This document shows, one piece after another, positions 45,901-55,726 of a DNA stretch of 64,000 bases (the first letter of the stretch is position 1; each line of letters starts with the position of its first letter). Below the pieces are notes generated by a model. The model was not told the origin of the DNA. It saw only the letters and a program-made list of their open reading frames with translations, and made no database searches. The DNA is from Ciona intestinalis (Eukaryota; Chordata; Ascidiacea; Phlebobranchia; Cionidae), in NCBI RefSeq assembly GCF_000224145.3, contig NC_020169.2:354257-418256 (forward strand). Direction: 5' to 3'. A program made the translations under genes and the position numbers.

Positions 45901-45960
45901 CATCTTACCTCATAGCACAACACAAAAAAAGATAAATAAATATTAGTTTTCTTACCCCAT
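42902..45960 (-). CDS. Rh-type ammonium/ammonia transporter, 10 exons, 446 aa
   Basis: Rh glycoproteins conduct ammonia across plasma membranes, typically in gill, kidney or excretory epithelia. Exons by plus coordinates: 45956-45960, 45542-45690, 44802-44994, 44543-44693, 44211-44355, 43711-43874, 43517-43654, 43320-43453, 43062-43248, 42902-42976; phases sum to 447 codons. The family pattern is complete. There is a first extracellular loop with an N-glycosylation site (PRNNSLT), [16 protein letters not shown], then [17 protein letters not shown] with the first pore His and [13 protein letters not shown] with the second. [13 protein letters not shown] and [15 protein letters not shown] follow, and the C-terminal tail is acidic. 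It resembles RHBG/RHCG more than bacterial-type AMT, but orthology is not decided. The first coding exon contributes only ATGGG. The two 5' exons are duplicated beyond the assembly gap (see 47992-50019), probably an artefact. Confidence 0.94.
45271..45464. mobile_element. Full-length MITE in the Rh intron 2
   Basis: Starts TTTAGGTGAGGGGAATATAGGA and ends CCCGTCTTCCCCCACCCTAC, with the interior words TTTGGTAGTAAACAAAGAAC, CATAGACCGTTGTTAAA and TTATGTGCAAAA. The left end is more diverged than the right. Confidence 0.75.
45741..45917. mobile_element. Diverged MITE in the Rh first intron
   Basis: Has TATTTGGTAGTATACAAAGAA, AAAGCGTTGTTAAAC and a degenerate right end TTCCATCTTACCTCA. It is repeated at 48256-48446 as part of the larger duplication, where the copy has an extra 14 bp. 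Confidence 0.6.
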
Positions 45961-46040
45961 AACTCTTGTTCTGTTTCTACTCTAGTCTGACAACCAACTA
46001 AGCAAGAGCTGCAAAATGTGGCGTGATGAACAGCAGCCCG

Positions 46041-46073
46041 TTATATACCACCGAGCTCTCGATGTCTGATTGG
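46041..46073 (-). promoter_or_regulatory. Core promoter of the Rh gene: CCAAT box and TATA box
   Basis: On the minus strand, TATATAA (46041-46047) lies about 81 bp upstream of the ATG, and CCAAT (46069-46073) lies about 22 bp further upstream. The leader is short and contains no other ATG before the coding ATG at 45958-45960. The same arrangement recurs in the duplicated copy at 48569-48601. Confidence 0.55.
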
Positions 46074-46378
46074 CTAATAGCTGTAGGGCGTAAATTGCGC
46101 CACAAACCAAGCCCTATAGAGGGTTCTTGTTGCCCTTATTGTTTTTGGGTTCAACTAAAAACCACATTGTTCGAATAGTTAGTTCTCAGACATGCACATT
46201 TAAAAGACCGGTGCGGCGGTTTTTGGAACAAAAACATCAGTGCAAACATTAACAGTAGCCTACTGTTACAACAATAGTTTCGTAACAACACATGTCATCA
46301 TTGTACAGTTGAATAAAGCCCACCACTGGTGAGATTTCAAGGATTATAAATTTTTATTATAAAACATTCATATGTTAG

Positions 46379-46496
46379 GGTATAAGGGAAAGACGGACAC
46401 CTTTAGCAGATATTGTCTCTTTGTTTACCACCAAATGGAACGAAAAAACATAATGACAGGTGACCTACCCCGCTACAATACAAAACAAGTGCATGA
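46379..46496. mobile_element. MITE with internal deletion
   Basis: The left end AGGGTATAAGGGAAAGACGG joins directly to the right half (TTTGTTTACCACCAAATGGAAC, GACCTACCCCGCTAC). Repeated at 48903-49012 within the duplicated block. Confidence 0.6.
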
Positions 46497-46883
46497 TGAT
46501 GTGAACATAAAATTATTACAGTGTCGTTATATTTGGCCTGTATAAAAGTGTTTTTTTTCATGAGTATTCCTTATGCGTTATAGTGTTTAGTTAAATGTGA
46601 ACTGCCTCAAAAGTATTTTCTAAAATGACGTTACAGTCTTGAAACTACAGAAAGGTTTTCGTTTTTCGTTGAAGCCGCATACGTTGCATGCTTGAGATCG
46701 TGTCTGCAGCGAAGCAAAACTAAAGACGGTTATTTCCGATAAACACAAGTTTGTGCATCCGCTTGCTATTTGTTTAAGCTTTGCTAACAAACAGATAAAA
46801 TGGATTACTTTGGTATCAACGGTTATTGAAATGATTTTTCTTTATATTTGTTGAAAACTTAAAATAAAATTAAATTAAACTCC

Positions 46884-47175
46884 TGAGCCAGCTTCCAATA
46901 AACTGCAAAATTAGTAATGTAGTAAAATTGGAATATGTCGGCAATACGCACATTTTTATGTCAAAGTTTACATATGTTTTTTTTTTTTTTACATTTCAAT
47001 ATTGAACACAACTCGTTCATTTCCAGAGCCAACCAAACCAACCGTAAACCAAGGCCGACTACTCTGTGACGTAATAGGACAACAAAGGTAAAACCGACCG
47101 AACCGATGCCGTTTCAAAAACGTCATCAAACAAATAAAACCGATCAACATCATAACATGACATATAGTTGGATAT
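46884..47175 (-). pseudogene. Fragment of the Rh gene (exon 3, intron and edge of exon 4)
   Basis: The segment resembles 44680-44995 of the functional Rh gene, including intron sequence. It shares CAGCTTCCAATAAACTGCAAAA, CGCACATTTTTATG, CCAAACCAACCGT and CGATCAACATCATAACATGA. The retained intron shows DNA-level duplication and not retroposition. The reading frame is disrupted and the piece lies upstream of the Rh promoter, so it is not part of the transcript. A second copy lies at about 49408-49700 within the duplicated block. Confidence 0.8.
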
Positions 47176-47491
47176 AAATTTTGACCAGTTTCAACTGGTC
47201 CAAAGCGACTTTTAGTTTTATATATACGAAATGCGTTTACTAATTTTGGGACATATCATGCTCGAATGAATACACAGAACACCCATCCAAGCGAAAGAAC
47301 AGCGGTGTATGAGGTAACAATAAAAGGACAAAGACGCGTAAGCAAAACCCGATTCCATCTATGCATTCAGCTAGAAGAAAAATGTTACGTAGGTTGCTTA
47401 AACTGGTGTATCAAGTTCACCATCTTGTAGAACGGCTTTTTGAAAAGGGAATTATTGTGTATCGACTGTCCTTCCATACAGTATCTATCAA

Positions 47492-47991
47492 NNNNNNNNN
47501 NNNNNNNNNNNNNNNNNNNNNNNNNNNNNNNNNNNNNNNNNNNNNNNNNNNNNNNNNNNNNNNNNNNNNNNNNNNNNNNNNNNNNNNNNNNNNNNNNNNN
47601 NNNNNNNNNNNNNNNNNNNNNNNNNNNNNNNNNNNNNNNNNNNNNNNNNNNNNNNNNNNNNNNNNNNNNNNNNNNNNNNNNNNNNNNNNNNNNNNNNNNN
47701 NNNNNNNNNNNNNNNNNNNNNNNNNNNNNNNNNNNNNNNNNNNNNNNNNNNNNNNNNNNNNNNNNNNNNNNNNNNNNNNNNNNNNNNNNNNNNNNNNNNN
47801 NNNNNNNNNNNNNNNNNNNNNNNNNNNNNNNNNNNNNNNNNNNNNNNNNNNNNNNNNNNNNNNNNNNNNNNNNNNNNNNNNNNNNNNNNNNNNNNNNNNN
47901 NNNNNNNNNNNNNNNNNNNNNNNNNNNNNNNNNNNNNNNNNNNNNNNNNNNNNNNNNNNNNNNNNNNNNNNNNNNNNNNNNNNNNNNNNNN
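47492..47991. other. Assembly gap, 500 N
   Basis: Exactly 500 N, a placeholder length. The 2 kb on its left and the 2 kb on its right are the same sequence, so the two contigs probably overlap and the real gap may be zero or negative. Confidence 0.99.
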
Positions 47992-50019
47992 ATACAGTTT
48001 GTCGCAGCAAAATAAAGTATCTAAATATAAATTTTCATTTCATATAATCACTTACTTGGGTAATAATGAGCAAGAGTGGTATGTGTAGTTAAACTGTTGT
48101 TCCGAGGTCCAGCAGCCACATCGTAATCGACGAAGAGACCAAATAACACGAGGATTATTGCTTGAGCCACCAAAAGCAAGGCCGTTGCTTTTCCTCGTGT
48201 GTTACTGGAAATTTAAATTAGGTTATTTTGTTGTTATATTTCTAGTATAAATGTATGGGGTAATATAAGACATGTTTTCATTGTCTATTCTCGTTCTATT
48301 TGGTAGTATACAAAGAATATTTACAGAATTATTAACCCGTGTAGCCCCGCAAATCGAAAAAAGCGTTGTTAAACTTTTAAGATACGATTAGGAAATATGG
48401 GCTTATGTGCTTCGTGCTTACAGTATTCCATCTTACCTCATAGCACAACACAAAAAAAGATAAATAAATATTAGTTTTCTTACCCCATAACTCTTGTTCT
48501 GTTTCTACTCTAGTCTGACAACCAACTAAGCAAGAGCTGCAAAATGTGGCGTGATGAACAGCAGCCCGTTATATACCACCGAGCTCTCGATGTCTGATTG
48601 GCTAATAGCTGTAGGGCGTAAATTGCGCCACAAACCAAGCCCTATAGAGGGTTCTTGTTGCCCTTATTGTTTTTGGGTTCAACTAAAAACCACATTGTTC
48701 GAATAGTTAGTTCTCAGACATGCACATTTAAAAGACCGGTGCGGCGGTTTTTGGAACAAAAACATCAGTGCAAACATTAACAGTAGCCTACTGTTACAAC
48801 AATAGTTTCGTAACAACACATGTCATCATTGTACAGTTGAATAAAGCCCACCACTGGTGAGATTTCAAGGATTATAAATTTTTATTATAAAACATTCATA
48901 TGTTAGGGTATAAGGGAAAGACGGGACACCTTTAGCAGATATTGTCTCTTTGTTTACCACCAAATGAAACGAAAAAACATAATGACAGGTGACCTACCCC
49001 GCTACAATACAAAACAAGTGCATGATGATGTGAACATAAAAGTATTACAGTGTCGTTGTATTTGGCCTGTATAAAAGTATTTTTTTCATGAATATTCCTT
49101 ATGCGTTATAGTGTTTAGTTAATGTGAACTGCCTCAAGAGTATTTTCTAAAATGACGTTACAGTCTTGAAACTACAGAAAGGTCTTCGTTTTTCGTTAAA
49201 GCCGCATACGTTGCATGCTTGAGATCGTGTCTGCAGCGAAGCAAAACTAAAGACGGTTATTTCCGATAAACACAAGTTTGTGCATCCGCTTGCTATTTGT
49301 TTAAGCTTTGCTAACAAACAGATAAAATGGATTACTTTGGTATCAACGGTTATTGAAATGATTTTTCTTTATATTTGTTGAAAACTTAAAATAAAATTAA
49401 ATTAAACTCCTGAGCCAGCTTCCAATAAACTGCAAAATTAGTAATGTAGTAAAATTGGAATATGTCGGCAATACGCACATTTTTATGTCAAAGTTTACAT
49501 ATGTTTTTTTTTTTTTTACATTTCAATATTGAACACAACTCGTTCATTTCCAGAGCCAACCAAACCAACCGTAAACCAAGGCCGACTACTCTGTGACGTA
49601 ATAGGACAACAAAGGTAAAACCGACCGAACCGATGCCGTTTCAAAAACGTCATCAAACAAATAAAACCGATCAACATCATAACATGACATATAGTTGGAT
49701 ATAAATTTTGACCAGTTTCAACTGGTCCAAAGCGACTTTTAGTTTTATATATACGAAATGCGTTTACTAATTTTGGGACATATCATGCTCGAATGAATAC
49801 ACAGAACACCCATCCAAGCGAAAGAACAGCGGTGTATGAGGTAACAATAAAAGGACAAAGACGCGTAAGCAAAACCCGATTCCATCTATGCATTCAGCTA
49901 GAAGAAAAATGTTACGTAGGTTGCTTAAACTGGTGTATCAAGTTCACCATCTTGTAGAAACGGCTTTTTGAAAAGGGAATTATTGTGTATCGACTGTCCT
50001 TCCATACAGTATCTATCAA
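47992..50019. repeat. Right copy of the 2-kb duplication, with Rh exons 1-2 repeated
   Basis: Near-identical to 45478-47491. It repeats Rh coding exon 2 (about 48056-48204, minus) and exon 1 (ATG at 48486-48488). No further Rh exons follow on this side, so it does not encode a second protein. Best explained as an unmerged allele or contig overlap, although a real tandem duplication is not excluded. Confidence 0.95.
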
Positions 50020-50289
50020 CGCCATACTAGAACTTTTGTTTGTCAGACATACTGATTAGATTTCACACCTTATTATTAATTTGTTCGGTAAAAAATGCCA
50101 TTATCACGCACTTTCGTACATTGTAAACACGATTGTCTTGTAGCCGCAATTACCCGCCAATTAATTTGTTTCTATTGCAACTTGCAATTCTGACGATACC
50201 ATGTTTGGGGAGGTGCCAGTCGTAAAACTCTAACGTGAACTAAATAACAGAATGTTTGAAAAAGAATTTTTTGTCTTTATGTTCCAACC

Positions 50290-52255
50290 ATTTTGAGCAC
50301 GGTAGTTGTCATACAGATCCTTTTGTCGAACGGTTGTTGGGCACGTAGTGACCATATAGAATAAATCCTTTTTCGTCGAAAGTCGTTGTAGTTGTTGTTG
50401 TTGTTGTTGCTGCTGTTTTTTTAAACTCTTTTCCGAATTTATATCAACTCTTAGTTCTAGAATTTAGTCTTTAATCTCCTAATTGAAATCAAATCATAAA
50501 ATAATTTTAAACTAAATTTTCAGATTCAAAACCGCTCTTAATTAGCAAATAATTAGTTTTTTTTTGTAGCTGGTGTTCATAAATCGGGACATCCCCTATG
50601 TGCCAATTCAAACATGTTTAGATATTTATGATTTCAGTTTCTTTTGCAATTTTGCGCGGTCTTACTAAAACAGTGATTATTTCGTGCCAAGGGAGCTTTC
50701 CCTATGCAAGATCCAACAAAATGTGATGCGCGTACACAGATTTTTAGCCCAGTTTCTGTCTAATTTCTGTCTCATTTGGTAGTAAACAAAAAACATTTAA
50801 AAATTATAAAACCATACCCTTGCGACTCAAATATAGACCGTTGTTGATTGTTTAAAACACGATTAGGATATTTAAATATTATGTGCTAAAAGTGTCCTAC
50901 TTTACACCACAGAACTATACATAAACAAACATTTATATTTGATCTTTTAATATTAAACACTTATAAAACCAAAAAATATAAGTAGTTTTACAAACGAAAA
51001 AATAACTTTTAAAAACAAGTCATGTAAATATTAGACATGGTGAGTCGTTTAGTTATCGTGTTCAGCTTTTCAGTATTCGCGCCTCTTTTTCTGGCATTTT
51101 ATGCAAACCTGGCGTAAGTAGATTTTATAAGCCTCTAGTCGCACGATCTTACGTTTGATTTCAGTTTTTCTGTAAGTTTGATCACAGAAAATTACCCGCT
51201 TTTATGCTTTGCAGACCGAAAAAATAATCCAATTTTTTTACAAGTTTTGTTTACCACGTACATTTTGATGGATCTTGCATAGGGAAAGCTTCCTTTTCAC
51301 GGGATTTTCACTAGCCAGCCCGCCGGGCGTGTTTTAGTATATAGTAGGTTGGGGAAGATAGGATACCTTCAGCACAGAATATCCAAATATCCTGATCGTA
51401 TTTTAAACAACTAACAGCGGTCTATGGGAGTCGTGAGGGTTTTATTTGGACTGAATTTTTTAAGATTTAAAACCGCACGATAAGCGATTAATTAACGATT
51501 ACTTTCCTCGTGCACTTTACATAGCGGAAACACTGTCTGGAGTTTGGCGGGAAACGACGGCACGTTTTATATAAGATAAGAAATCCACACAACGATTCAC
51601 AACTGAATCAAACTATTAGCATCGTAATTGAAACATTATTTTTAATTTAACATCATATGATTAATATTAACTTCTAACATTGGCTAATTACTGCGTGATT
51701 ACAGTTTGTCAAAATTCATGAAAACAAACGTTTTTAAGCGACGACAACGTTAACTAATGTAAGTTTACAATAAACACATGGTACAGGAGTTGTACAAAGC
51801 GTATTTATACACATATTCTTTACCAATCACTCAATCCTCATACGTCATAAGTTTCATTAGTTATAATACATGTATAAATTCATTCTGCCTACTGCTCCAC
51901 AGTCACCAATGGCGATTAGAACCCGGTTTGTTGGTTACTTCAGATTTGTTTTTGATCGAGCCTAGTCGACCGTTAGTCGACCGTAGTAAAAGGATTAATT
52001 AATATAGCAGGGTAGGGGTAGATGTGACACCTTTTCATTTTGTTTTCTCTTTTTATTTAGTAGTAACCAAAGAACATTTAATGAATTGTAAAACCGTATC
52101 TTCACGACTTTCACAGACTGTTGTTAATTGTTTAAAACACGATCAGGCTATTTGGATATTATGTGTTAAAGGTGTCCCATCTTCCCCGACTCTACTATCT
52201 TATGCTAATTAGTTTAAAACGTGCTCATTCATTAGATCTGTGATCTCTTGTTGAT
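50290..52255 (-). repeat. Unclassified interspersed repeat, copy 2, interrupted by MITEs
   Basis: Inverse of 36400-38030. The pieces 50290-50560, about 51540-51990 and 52200-52255 are collinear with it. A MITE (52006-52196) sits between GGATTAATTAAT and TATGCTAATTAG, splitting a word that is continuous in copy 1. The sequence between 50570 and 51470 is unrelated and includes two MITE remnants. Confidence 0.65.
52006..52196. mobile_element. Full-length MITE inserted in the unclassified repeat
   Basis: Ends GCAGGGTAGGGGTAGATGTG and TGTCCCATCTTCCCCGACTCTAC, with TA on both sides. The interior has TTTAGTAGTAACCAAAGAAC and GACTGTTGTTAATTGTTTAAA. Its position inside the larger repeat shows that it inserted later. 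Confidence 0.8.
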
Positions 52256-52516
52256 AAAGTGATCATGGTTCGTTTTGCTTTTATCACGTTTTTTTACTAT
52301 GACGTTGCGGTAGGGTTGTACCAAAGTTAGGTTGTACACCATTACCAAAATCGAAATTTCTTAAACAAAGTTTAGAAACAAACGTGTATATGCACCAAAT
52401 TCTTTATTATCGTTTAAAAAATTAACTTTTCTTTTTATATGATAACAGACATACACGTCAATGTATATAGGCTTATAGCATTTATTGTCAGATATTGCCA
52501 GTGACACCAGTCGAAA

Positions 52517-55480
52517 ATGGAATGGCTTGAAACAGGAGATGTATCAACTAAATTTGTTGATGATGAAGGAAGACCGACGCATTCATCAAAAGAACAAGTA
52601 TGTTGAAATACATAATTTGTTTTAGGGGACTGTGTAATTGTGTCAGCACTAGCAGCATGTACATGTGCATACCCTTTTTTAAAGTTAAGTTAAATCTTCA
52701 GGAAGAACCAAAAAAATTACTATGCATTTATCAACCTTTTTTATTTTATAGAAAGGTGTAGAACATGTCGTAATGAAGAAATACAAAGACTTTGAAGAGT
52801 TCTTGGATGTTGAACCAGAGTATGATTATTTTTATTATACATGTTGTCATGTCATATACGTCTGTTGGTCTATAGGCTATATGATATGATTAAGTTTCAT
52901 GTCTGATCATTTTCACAATTTTGTTGGTGACTGTTTTTTGTATGGTTTATTTAAAAAAGCTAATAAAACCTTGTGCTAGGTAGAGCTGTCTTGCACACTG
53001 AAACTCATATTCCTTATTTGTTTCGTGGGTTGGAACATCTTTCAAAATCCTACCAGGTAATAAACTTTTATCTTGTCCATAGAAAAATAAACCATTTTAA
53101 TTTAACCATCTCATGTCCAAAATACAGTGCCTGGATTCAAGTCGGCCATGGTTGTGTTACTGGATTGTTCATAGTTTAAGTTTGTTGAATCATCCTATAC
53201 CTGATGAAATGAAATCCCGGTATATCTTTTTATTTATTTAAACTGCTTATTTTAGCTTTAAATTGACAAATTGTCCTCAGCATATGTAAGTTTCTATCAA
53301 AATGTCAGAACAAAGATGGTGGTTTTGGTGGTGGCCCTGGTCAAATGTCTCACCTTGCACCCACTTATGCTGCAATTAATTGTCTTTGCTCAATTGCAAC
53401 CAAGGAGGCTTACTCTGTCATAAACAGGTTGGTTTACACATTTTTTCTTAAAAATTAGTTTAAATGTTTTATCGGTTAAAAAATAAGCTAGCTACTACCA
53501 GGATAAGTGTTTTAATAATATGATTTTAGACATATTAATTAAGTTTTCAATGCTATAACCATTTTCACTTGTTAGGAAATCATTGCTAAAATTTCTGTGG
53601 TGCATGAAACAAAAAGATGGAAGTTTCACAATGCACAAGGGTGGTGAAACTGACACAAGAAGTTTGTATTGTGCTGCTTCTGTTGTTGCGTTGACTGGAA
53701 TGATTGACACAGTTGTGAATTTGTTTGATAACTCGCCACAGTGGATTGTAAGGTGAGTTTTGTAGACAGACTAATTTAGAATACAGACAATTCAATTTAT
53801 AGACAGGCTAATGTGGAAAAGTGGTGCGGCACCATGGCTCAGTGGTTTAGGCTGCATTGAACCAAAGTGTCCCCGGTTTGATACTCGGCAACAATACTAC
53901 TACTGATCAGCGTATATGTCCTTGGGCAAGACACTTAACGGACACTGCTGCAACCAATCGGTCACTAATTATAGATTGCCCAAAATTATAAGCCGTATGA
54001 AACAAAAATTATACACAAAATAGTACAACAACAGTTGCTATAGCACTATGATTTATATCATATCTTGTTCCCAATAATGGGAGCTACAGACCTAAAACTG
54101 TTGGCAGTAAATTTTTGGTTTTGAATTGATATTACCTGTGTTTAATGTATTACCTTTTTAATTATTTAGTTGCCAAACATATGAAGGAGGAATAGGTGGT
54201 TTTCCAGGCACTGAAGCGCATGGTGGTTATACATTCTGTGGATATGCTGCGCTTGTTATTCTTGGTCATACAAAGCTTATAGATGCTGATAAACTTCTTC
54301 GATGGGTGGTCAATCGACAAATGAGATTTGAAGGAGGGTTTCAGGTTTATTTTTAAGATATAATATGTCTACATCATACACCATACACCTCTTTACAGTT
54401 GCATTTAAAACGATGCAAATTAATTATGTCATAAATAAGAACATAAATTTATGTAAATAAATTTGTAATACTTTAGCCTAACAGCATTTCTAAGCATGTT
54501 TAATGTTAAAACAATTAAAGAACTTTTAGGTTAATACTTTTGTTCTAGGGTCGGACAAATAAACTGGTTGATGGATGTTATTCATTTTGGCAAGGAGGTA
54601 TATTACCTCTGCTTCACAACTTGGTTATGGAAGATGCTCATTTAAATTCAGACTCGCAACCAAATAATGTAAGATCATTTTTATCACTTTCACTACAGTC
54701 CTAGTTTTAATAAATTAAAATAAACTTTTGTTTTAACAGAATAGTTGGTTATATAACCAAGAAGCTCTGCAGTTCTATGCCTTGCTTTGTTGTCAAAGTT
54801 CTTTTGGTGGTTTATTGGATAAACCTGGAAAGTAAGAGGTTTACCTCTATTTTATTAGTTTATTCCATCTACATTCTACACAATATCATTTTCAGATCGC
54901 CCGATTACTATCATACTTGTTATGGACTCAGTGGTTTATCAACTGCTCAGCATTGCCCAAGCCTACATCCAGTTAACATTGGTCCTGTATCTAACCAACT
55001 GGTGCGTACTGAGTTTTTTATTCTACAGTTTAATTTATAAGTATAAGACAGAGATTAGAGTGTCTGTCTATAGCGAAGAGAATACAACTATAAAGCTTGA
55101 TGTTGCTGTCATTGGTTTGGGCATAAGGACAACACACCTAGACCTAGCTACAATAGCTCTGACTCTGTATTTCCTTATCGGTTGCCTAATATGTCCGCCA
55201 AACATACAAATCTAAAAATAAATAAAATATTTGGTTGTCTAAAATAGCATGTAACTTACAAGCAGTTACAAGATAGTTGGAAGCTAAGTGAAAATAAAAC
55301 ACTTGTTCTATTGTTAAAGCTCAGAAACGCCTTCTCACAATCACATGAGCATAAATAGGTGATGCTGAAAATTCTGTTATTCATCCACAGCAAGCCATAC
55401 ACCCGGCATTCAACATAACATGCACTGCAGTGAGATCAGCCCTTGAACATTTCAACAGTTTGACCTTTTCACAGGAATGA
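52517..55480 (+). CDS. FNTB: Protein farnesyltransferase beta subunit, 11 exons, 406 aa
   Basis: With the alpha subunit FNTA it attaches farnesyl to CaaX cysteines of Ras, lamins and other proteins in the cytosol. Exons: 52517-52597, 52752-52819, 52984-53056, 53128-53219, 53281-53427, 53576-53752, 54170-54344, 54549-54668, 54740-54831, 54896-55001, 55391-55480; phases add to 407 codons (human 437). The sequence follows the alpha-alpha barrel repeats: SSRPWLCYWIVHSL, DGGFGGGPGQMSHLAPTYAA, KDGSFTMHKGGETDTRS, YEGGIGGFPGTEAHGGYTFCG and RQMRFEGGFQGRTNKLVDGC. The zinc ligands are the Asp and Cys of LVDGCYSFW and the His of DYYHTCYGLSG. The DGC and EAHGGYTFC positions fit FNTB and not the geranylgeranyltransferase I beta subunit. 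The C-terminus is shorter than in human. The TRMT2A gene starts 247 bp after the stop on the same strand. Confidence 0.95.
53824..54010 (+). repeat. SINE-like copy in FNTB intron 6
   Basis: The head GGCTCAGTGGTTTAGGCTGC and the body words GCGTATATGTCCTTGGGCAA and CAATCGGTCACTAATTA match the window's repeat family; the tail is missing. Confidence 0.7.
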
Positions 55481-55726
55481 TAAAACTGAAAAATCCCTTA
55501 TTATACCAAAAACTTTAAACAATCTTCTTTGATAATTATGTGGCTGTATGTTACATTGTTGAACTGAATGTTGTGAAACTACAATGCATGACCACAATTT
55601 TTACTTATCTGGTCTGTTCAAGTACAAAATTAAATATATTTGTTTTGTTGTTTTTCGCTTTAATGGTAAACACTATTCCTTCATCAAACCGTGTAATGCT
55701 CTTGTAGCTGATCTGAAGTAGGTTAA
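55481..55726 (+). promoter_or_regulatory. 246-bp spacer between FNTB and TRMT2A, possible operon junction
   Basis: The spacer has no clear TATA box. Shortly before the ATG it reads TTTTGTTGTTTTTCGCTTTAA and later CTCTTGTAG, a pyrimidine-rich stretch and acceptor-like AG with no donor in the spacer. In a tunicate this could be an SL trans-splice acceptor of a downstream operon gene (inference). Confidence 0.35.

Larger units (their letters stand above)
45478..47491. repeat. Left copy of a 2-kb duplication ending at the gap
   Basis: This block matches 47992-50019 base for base except for a small number of substitutions and a few indels, the largest being 14 bp extra in the right copy. It ends exactly at the first N of the gap, and the partner begins exactly after the last N. 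It contains Rh coding exons 1 and 2, the Rh promoter, two MITE remnants and an Rh exon fragment. Confidence 0.95.
50020..52516. other. Intergenic region upstream of FNTB, repeat-rich
   Basis: Occupied mainly by copy 2 of the unclassified 1.6-kb repeat and by MITE copies inserted into or beside it (about 50740-50928, 51336-51445 and 52006-52196). No coding frame was recognised. FNTB promoter elements were not identified. Confidence 0.6.

Noticed and set aside
47361-48047. Long open frames spanning the 500-N gap
   Set aside because: They exist only because N codons contain no stops; the flanks are non-coding.
48056-48488. Second Rh ammonium transporter gene or alternative promoter
   Set aside because: Only the first two coding exons are present and they sit in the contig-overlap duplication; no downstream exons exist on that side.
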